Shown piece by piece: positions 60,543-64,000 of a stretch of DNA of 64,000 nucleotides. Each line of letters opens with the position of its first letter. Positions within the stretch are counted from its first letter, which is position 1. Both the position numbers and the translations under genes were made by a program. The stretch spans positions 1 through 64,000 of IMG/VR virus record IMGVR_UViG_3300021168_000016; one strand, given 5' to 3'. The notes under the pieces were generated by a model, which saw nothing but the letters and a program-made list of their open reading frames with translations, did not search any database and was not told the origin of the DNA. This DNA comes from a virus.

Positions 60543-61226
60543 ATGGCAACACGAAGGCAATTTGGGAAGTTAGTCGCGGGAGCGATAAGCACATCGCTAC
60601 TACCGAAGTCCAGCGAAAGTCAACCAGCAAAAGTGGTAACTCCAAAGGCGCCAGTTGTTGGGCAGAACAAACTCACAGTTGATTTGACCTTCAAGACAAT
60701 TGAAGAGACTGGCTACGATTCTCACTTCATGGGAGTTGAGGTAAATGGAGTCCATGTCATCCCTGAAAGATTTGATGGGCACGAGACTGTACATCTACAG
60801 GAGCTTCCAGACAGCGAAGTCTTCCTGGTCAGACAGTCCAAGGATGATGGTAGCAATTGGCAGCGAGCTTCAGAGATTGTAACTGGTGTCCCCTGTGATG
60901 GAATGTATACAGCCAACGAAGATGATATCAACTTCGCACGAATTGAAATCATGACTGGGATGCCAACAGACGATGTGATTGTCTCCCGATTGTGGATGAT
61001 TGGCGACGGCTATCTAGCAGTTGTCAGCGGCTGCGTCGGTTATAGAATTGGCGAGCACATCGTCAAAGACGCCTTAGCATGGTGCGAAATGTCACATGGG
61101 ACAGATGGATTCTTAATCGCGCATGTCAGCTTCACGCGGACAATCGCGGATTGGAAGCAGGTAATTGAAGAGTTGGGAGACATCTACCCAGCCGTGAAAG
61201 GTAGTTCAGACAACTTTGGCTGGTAG
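60543..61226 (+). CDS. Putative Tat-exported protein
   Basis: 227 residues from the ATG at 60,543 in the third repeated leader. N-terminus ATRRQFGKLVAGAISTSLLP has the twin-arginine pattern R-R-x-F-x-K followed by a hydrophobic core; the next ~25 residues are Pro/Lys/Ser-rich linker. The rest is alpha/beta and acidic, no known domain. A Tat signal in a phage gene is rare; a cytoplasmic protein with a chance match is the alternative. Confidence 0.6.
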   Translation: MATRRQFGKLVAGAISTSLLPKSSESQPAKVVTPKAPVVGQNKLTVDLTFKTIEETGYDSHFMGVEVNGVHVIPERFDGHETVHLQELPDSEVFLVRQSKDDGSNWQRASEIVTGVPCDGMYTANEDDINFARIEIMTGMPTDDVIVSRLWMIGDGYLAVVSGCVGYRIGEHIVKDALAWCEMSHGTDGFLIAHVSFTRTIADWKQVIEELGDIYPAVKGSSDNFGW

Positions 61227-61235
61227 GGAGTCAAT

Positions 61236-61445
61236 ATGAAAGTCAAGGAGTTAATCAAGCATCTCGAAGCCATTGACAACAATGACTTAGAAGTCGTTCT
61301 TGTCAGTGACGTAGAAGCATCTCCGGAAGTAATTAAGCAGCCTGAGATGTCCCATGAATTCCACCATCGTGAAGAAAAGATTATATTTGTCGGATTTACT
61401 GACAAAGCAGTCTTCATTCACGCCGAAGCTCACGCGATTTATTAA
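61236..61445 (+). CDS. Small phage protein
   Basis: 69 residues, beginning MKVKELIKHLEAIDNNDLEV, the layout of a widespread family of small phage proteins (helix, then beta strands with acidic residues). Function unknown. Confidence 0.62.
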   Translation: MKVKELIKHLEAIDNNDLEVVLVSDVEASPEVIKQPEMSHEFHHREEKIIFVGFTDKAVFIHAEAHAIY

Positions 61446-61497
61446 TCAGCGACATAGAGTAGACAAACGTGACAGTTGTCTACTCTTTGATGTTGAT
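61445..61497 (+). repeat. Intergenic hairpin element B
   Basis: ATCAGCGACAT then a perfect AGAGTAGACAA/TTGTCTACTCT stem and TTGATGTTGAT. Its flanks equal those of element A while the stem sequence differs, a sign of structural rather than sequence conservation. Confidence 0.68.
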
Positions 61498-61522
61498 ATA
61501 AATCAATCAGATAGGAGATGTT

Positions 61523-61900
61523 ATGCGTCAGATTGGATCTGATCTTCGTGAAGTATATGGTTCGCACTATCGTCCCGAGCTAGTTGGTCAGCTTGGATCG
61601 GTTGTTAATGTTCAAACCCTTAGGGTAGCAATGGGTCTACCGGCAGGCAAACTGCCAGTCGGCGCTGTTGATGCTCAGCTGATAGGTGATACCTATGTGG
61701 GTATTTCCAGCAGAGCAGTCGCGGAATTGATGGCACCTAACTCACACAGGCCACATAGAATGTTTGCCCGTTGTAATCACTGTGGCCGTTGGATACCTGT
61801 CGGACGCTTTGGACAGCATCTCGGCTTATACCGAATTGGTGGAAGAACTGCTGATGGCAAGCCACGATATGGCAAGCCATGTAAGGAGCGTGTATCATGA
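61523..61900 (+). CDS. Hypothetical protein with zinc-knuckle
   Basis: 125 residues. ARCNHCGRWIPVGRFGQHLG shows CxxC followed by His; a second Cys (KPCKERVS) ends it. AGGAG precedes the ATG. Stop overlaps the next gene by four bases. Function unknown. Confidence 0.6.
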   Translation: MRQIGSDLREVYGSHYRPELVGQLGSVVNVQTLRVAMGLPAGKLPVGAVDAQLIGDTYVGISSRAVAELMAPNSHRPHRMFARCNHCGRWIPVGRFGQHLGLYRIGGRTADGKPRYGKPCKERVS

Positions 61901-62412
61901 CATCAGGACGCAGATTTTTCTGGTCACCTAAAACCTCAATAGAACACATCAAACAGACAATAGGTGGCTCCACAATCAGCCATGAAGAGATGGAAAAGCT
62001 GAAGCAAGAACAGAAGACTGACATCGAGAAAGGAGCGGCTGAGGCTAGCCGCCAGCATCTCCGACTAATCGGGCTATTCCAGGAGATTGGAATGCATCCG
62101 ACAGGTATTCACATCGGCATTGAAAAAGGAGGAACACTCCTTTCGGATGATGGAGAGGAGCTTTGGAATGGAGCTATCTCCGCAGAATCATTCGAAGATA
62201 CCATGATTGACTATCTCGAATCCATGCCTGAATCAATAGATCAGACCATCGAGTATGTCAGGCAGAAGTTGCAAGAGAAAAGAGACAAGGTAGCAGGTTG
62301 GAACAAGAAGGCACGCGCCGCTGTTGATACAGCAACTTGTCCTGATTGCGGACACAAACTGCATACAGGAGTCTCTTGTCTGGAATCTGATTGCTGTGGG
62401 TGCGGAGAGTGA
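61897..62412 (+). CDS. Hypothetical protein with C-terminal zinc ribbon
   Basis: 171 residues. Charged helical N-terminal half (HEEMEKLKQEQKTDIEKGAA), a middle alpha/beta part, and a C-terminal zinc-binding end (CPDCGHKLHTGVSC ... CCGCGE). Overlaps its neighbours (ATGA start, GTGA with the next gene). Function unknown. Confidence 0.6.
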   Translation: MTSGRRFFWSPKTSIEHIKQTIGGSTISHEEMEKLKQEQKTDIEKGAAEASRQHLRLIGLFQEIGMHPTGIHIGIEKGGTLLSDDGEELWNGAISAESFEDTMIDYLESMPESIDQTIEYVRQKLQEKRDKVAGWNKKARAAVDTATCPDCGHKLHTGVSCLESDCCGCGE

Positions 62413-62567
62413 TATCAACTCCGCTTTCACTCCTGTTTGTATGTCTAGTTGCTTCAACGATCCGAGCATTCTGTGAGGGTGCTGTGAAAGGAGTATACAA
62501 GCTCGTGCTATTGTTGGTATTTGTGAAATGTTTGATTATGTTAGCGGCACTAACGTCTGGGCAGTAG
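62409..62567 (+). CDS. Small membrane protein with GTG start
   Basis: 52 residues: ISTPLSLLFVCLVASTIRAF and a second span YKLVLLLVFVKCLIMLAAL. GTG start overlaps the preceding TGA (GTGA). Small hydrophobic protein, perhaps holin-like or inner-membrane; no motif. Confidence 0.45.
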   Translation: MISTPLSLLFVCLVASTIRAFCEGAVKGVYKLVLLLVFVKCLIMLAALTSGQ

Positions 62568-62582
62568 AAGTGAGGTCTGGCC

Positions 62583-62780
62583 ATGCATGTTACACAAAGC
62601 GTTGACCGTGCTCCAATCACCAACATCACAATCAATTGCGATTGTGATGATTTACGTATGGAGACATTTTCTCTCTACGTGGAGATGTTGAATATATATG
62701 ATGTTTGCGCCGCTGCTATTCCTGAATGGAGAAGGAGTCAACGCAGACATCAAAATCCAAATCCTAACTGGAAGAACTAA
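62583..62780 (+). CDS. Hypothetical small protein
   Basis: 65 residues, MHVTQSVDRAPITNITINCD then a C-terminal RRSQRRHQNPNPNWKN basic tail. Weak ribosome site (GAGG then TCTGGCC). Function unknown; could be spurious. Confidence 0.4.
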   Translation: MHVTQSVDRAPITNITINCDCDDLRMETFSLYVEMLNIYDVCAAAIPEWRRSQRRHQNPNPNWKN

Positions 62781-62781
62781 A

Positions 62782-62830
62782 ACATCTGCGACATAGATCA
62801 GCCAGTCTGATATAGGCTGGCTGATGTTTG
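62782..62830 (+). repeat. Intergenic hairpin element C
   Basis: CTGCGACATAGATCAGCCAG with CTGGCTGATGTT. Perfect ATCAGCCAG/CTGGCTGAT stem with the shared GCGACATAGA flank. Confidence 0.6.
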
Positions 62831-62863
62831 TTTCATGTGTTAAATCCAATAGAGGAGTTGTAA

Positions 62864-63088
62864 ATGACAACGACAGAACAACCTGACCAAAAATTCAGCT
62901 CAGCCGATGAAATAGCAAAGACGCTATTACAGAAGCATCCCAACTGGAACGCCAGCCAAAATGAACTAAAGAACACAATCCTGGCAAGTCCGAAAGACTC
63001 CGGCACCGACGAAGCTCCAGTCTATGACGTCCAAAAGACGATGAAGAACATGGAGAAAATGAGCGAGCGCTGGGAGAAAGCTGCTTAA
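62864..63088 (+). CDS. Hypothetical small acidic/basic protein
   Basis: 74 residues: TTTEQPDQKFSSADEIAKTL, then amphipathic helices to WEKAA. AGAGGAG precedes the ATG. Soluble; family not recognised. Confidence 0.58.
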   Translation: MTTTEQPDQKFSSADEIAKTLLQKHPNWNASQNELKNTILASPKDSGTDEAPVYDVQKTMKNMEKMSERWEKAA

Positions 63089-63090
63089 TA

Positions 63091-63160
63091 CTGTTGTCGA
63101 TCGATGACAAAAGGCTGATGCAGAATATAGCATCAGCCTTTTGATGTGGATCGTCAATCA
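63091..63160 (+). repeat. Intergenic hairpin element D
   Basis: A perfect 13-bp stem AAAAGGCTGATGC (63,109-63,121) with GCATCAGCCTTTT (63,130-63,142), flanked by GTCGATCGATGA and GATGTGGATCG. Related to elements A to C. Confidence 0.65.
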
Positions 63161-63174
63161 AGGGAGACTACAAA

Positions 63175-63363
63175 ATGCTTGGAGATTTGACTAGGCTGAC
63201 AGATACACAACTGCTTGAATTCTTCATGTTGATCTTAAGCAAACCAGACAAAGAAATCTCACCATTCGATCACAGTGAAATGACTCAAATCAATGATGAA
63301 TTCCTTAGACGGGGATTTGTTAGGGAAGCATACGCTGATTTACTGGCCAGTAAGGAGAAATAA
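63175..63363 (+). CDS. Hypothetical small protein
   Basis: 62 residues, LGDLTRLTDTQLLEFFMLIL helix then a charged C-terminus. Followed one base later by the zinc-ribbon gene. Function unknown. Confidence 0.55.
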   Translation: MLGDLTRLTDTQLLEFFMLILSKPDKEISPFDHSEMTQINDEFLRRGFVREAYADLLASKEK

Positions 63364-63364
63364 G

Positions 63365-63535
63365 ATGGACGAATGGTATTGCATGAATTGTGGGAAGCAA
63401 CTAGTAAAAGTAAAGCTGGATGAAGGTGATTTTCCTTGCTGCCTGGATTGTGCAATTAAGTATACAATTCATGGGACGGGAGTAGGCGATTCACTGTTCG
63501 TCGTAGGGGCTGACTCCCTTAAGATTACATTCTAA
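63365..63535 (+). CDS. Small zinc-ribbon protein
   Basis: 56 residues. CMNCG (residues 6-10) and CCLDC (about 26-30) form a zinc site. AAGGAGAAATAAG precedes the ATG at 63,365; an earlier in-frame ATG at 63,293 lies inside the previous gene. Function unknown. Confidence 0.58.
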   Translation: MDEWYCMNCGKQLVKVKLDEGDFPCCLDCAIKYTIHGTGVGDSLFVVGADSLKITF

Positions 63536-63592
63536 GGTTGCCCTATAGAAGCAGTGATAACCCCAGCCATTCGTAGCGATCTTGGTCGCAAC
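63535..63592 (+). promoter_or_regulatory. Long inverted repeat between small genes
   Basis: AGGTTGC (63,535-63,541) pairs with GCAACCT (63,586-63,592) across the noncoding gap. No T-run. Confidence 0.4.
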
Positions 63593-63616
63593 CTAGATAA
63601 GAAAGGAGGATAGCCA

Positions 63617-63835
63617 ATGCGGGAAAAGATGGTCATAGAAATTACTCCTGATCGCATAGAAAAGATGAAAAAGGTAGCAGTAGCCGTAGTCGAACTTATA
63701 GGTGCAAGCGACCTCACAGTGATAGAAAAGTATCTCTGTCTTAAGTATCTGTCTGAGACGTTCACTGACACATATAAGATAGAGGCTGAAGTCTTTGAAG
63801 TCTCTACTGCAACTGATAGCAAAACTGCGAATTGA
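63617..63835 (+). CDS. Hypothetical small protein
   Basis: 72 residues, helical: MREKMVIEITPDRIEKMKKV followed by hydrophobic and acidic stretches. AAAGGAGGATAGCC precedes the ATG. Function unknown. Confidence 0.58.
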   Translation: MREKMVIEITPDRIEKMKKVAVAVVELIGASDLTVIEKYLCLKYLSETFTDTYKIEAEVFEVSTATDSKTAN

Positions 63836-63842
63836 GGGACAA

Positions 63843-64000
63843 ATGAAAAAAGAAGACGAACAGTTGAATAAACTTCAAGCAGCGGGAAATGATGTCGTCT
63901 CCCTCCTTAATGAAAGGGGATTAACCCCAATTGAAATGCTGCTAGTCATCACAGCGCTCTACACCTCCATGGCACAGGCTCTTGGAGTAGTAGATCCCGT
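63843..64000 (+). CDS. Hypothetical protein, 3' end outside window
   Basis: ATG at 63,843 with GAGGG upstream; open to the window edge. Starts MKKEDEQLNKLQAAGNDVVS and continues with an amphipathic helix (NERGLTPIEMLLVITALYTS). Function unknown. Confidence 0.6.
   Translation, partial: MKKEDEQLNKLQAAGNDVVSLLNERGLTPIEMLLVITALYTSMAQALGVVDP

Overview
This window is part of the genome of a tailed double-stranded DNA phage (or prophage) with siphovirus-type architecture. The evidence is a contiguous late region on the minus strand: terminase small and large subunits, HK97-type portal, Mu F-like head protein, XkdF-like prohead protease with scaffold, major capsid protein, gp6-like adaptor, HK97 gp10-like protein, tail completion protein, tail tube, G/GT tail assembly chaperones, a long tape measure, and a DUF2460 / DUF2163 / NlpC-P60 / Phage-tail_3 tail-tip cassette like that of gene transfer agents. 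Base composition is moderate. The host cannot be read from the sequence. Several Sec-exported, beta-rich proteins and a chitobiase-C-like domain suggest a Gram-negative soil-type host, but that is an impression only. No integrase, polymerase, primase, tRNA or CRISPR array was seen, so replication genes must lie outside the window.

Layout. 1-49.4 kb (minus strand, read right to left) is the late module. It starts from a sigma70-like promoter near 49.4 kb. From terminase leftward come a methyltransferase/glycosyltransferase cassette (41.9-44.7 kb), portal, protease and capsid, then three small zinc-ribbon proteins. Next is an unusual 14-kb block (17.9-32 kb) of fibre-like, repeat and signal-peptide-bearing proteins placed between capsid and head-tail connector genes. 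The connector, tail and tail-tip genes follow, then a holin-like protein and a papain-like peptidase that runs off the left edge. Two freestanding HNH homing endonucleases (14.1 and 33.4 kb) are inserted in this operon.

49.6-52.0 kb (minus) holds small genes: a Cys-rich cassette bracketed by hairpins, a methyltransferase with a zinc ribbon, and a regulator with two MerR-type helix-turn-helix domains around a zinc ribbon, placed at the divergent junction of the two arms. 52.1-64 kb (mostly plus) is an arm of small genes with short leaders and a recurring GGTATA promoter motif. It is interrupted by a compositionally different, oppositely oriented two-gene module (52.85-54.3 kb).

The most striking non-protein object is a stretch of about 1.1 kb (58.06-59.18 kb) with no convincing gene but many perfect nested hairpins. 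I interpret it as a candidate large ornate noncoding RNA of the size class of GOLLD/ROOL/OLE; no homology is claimed. The genes downstream of it share a repeated ribosome-binding leader, and a family of similar intergenic hairpins sits between them.
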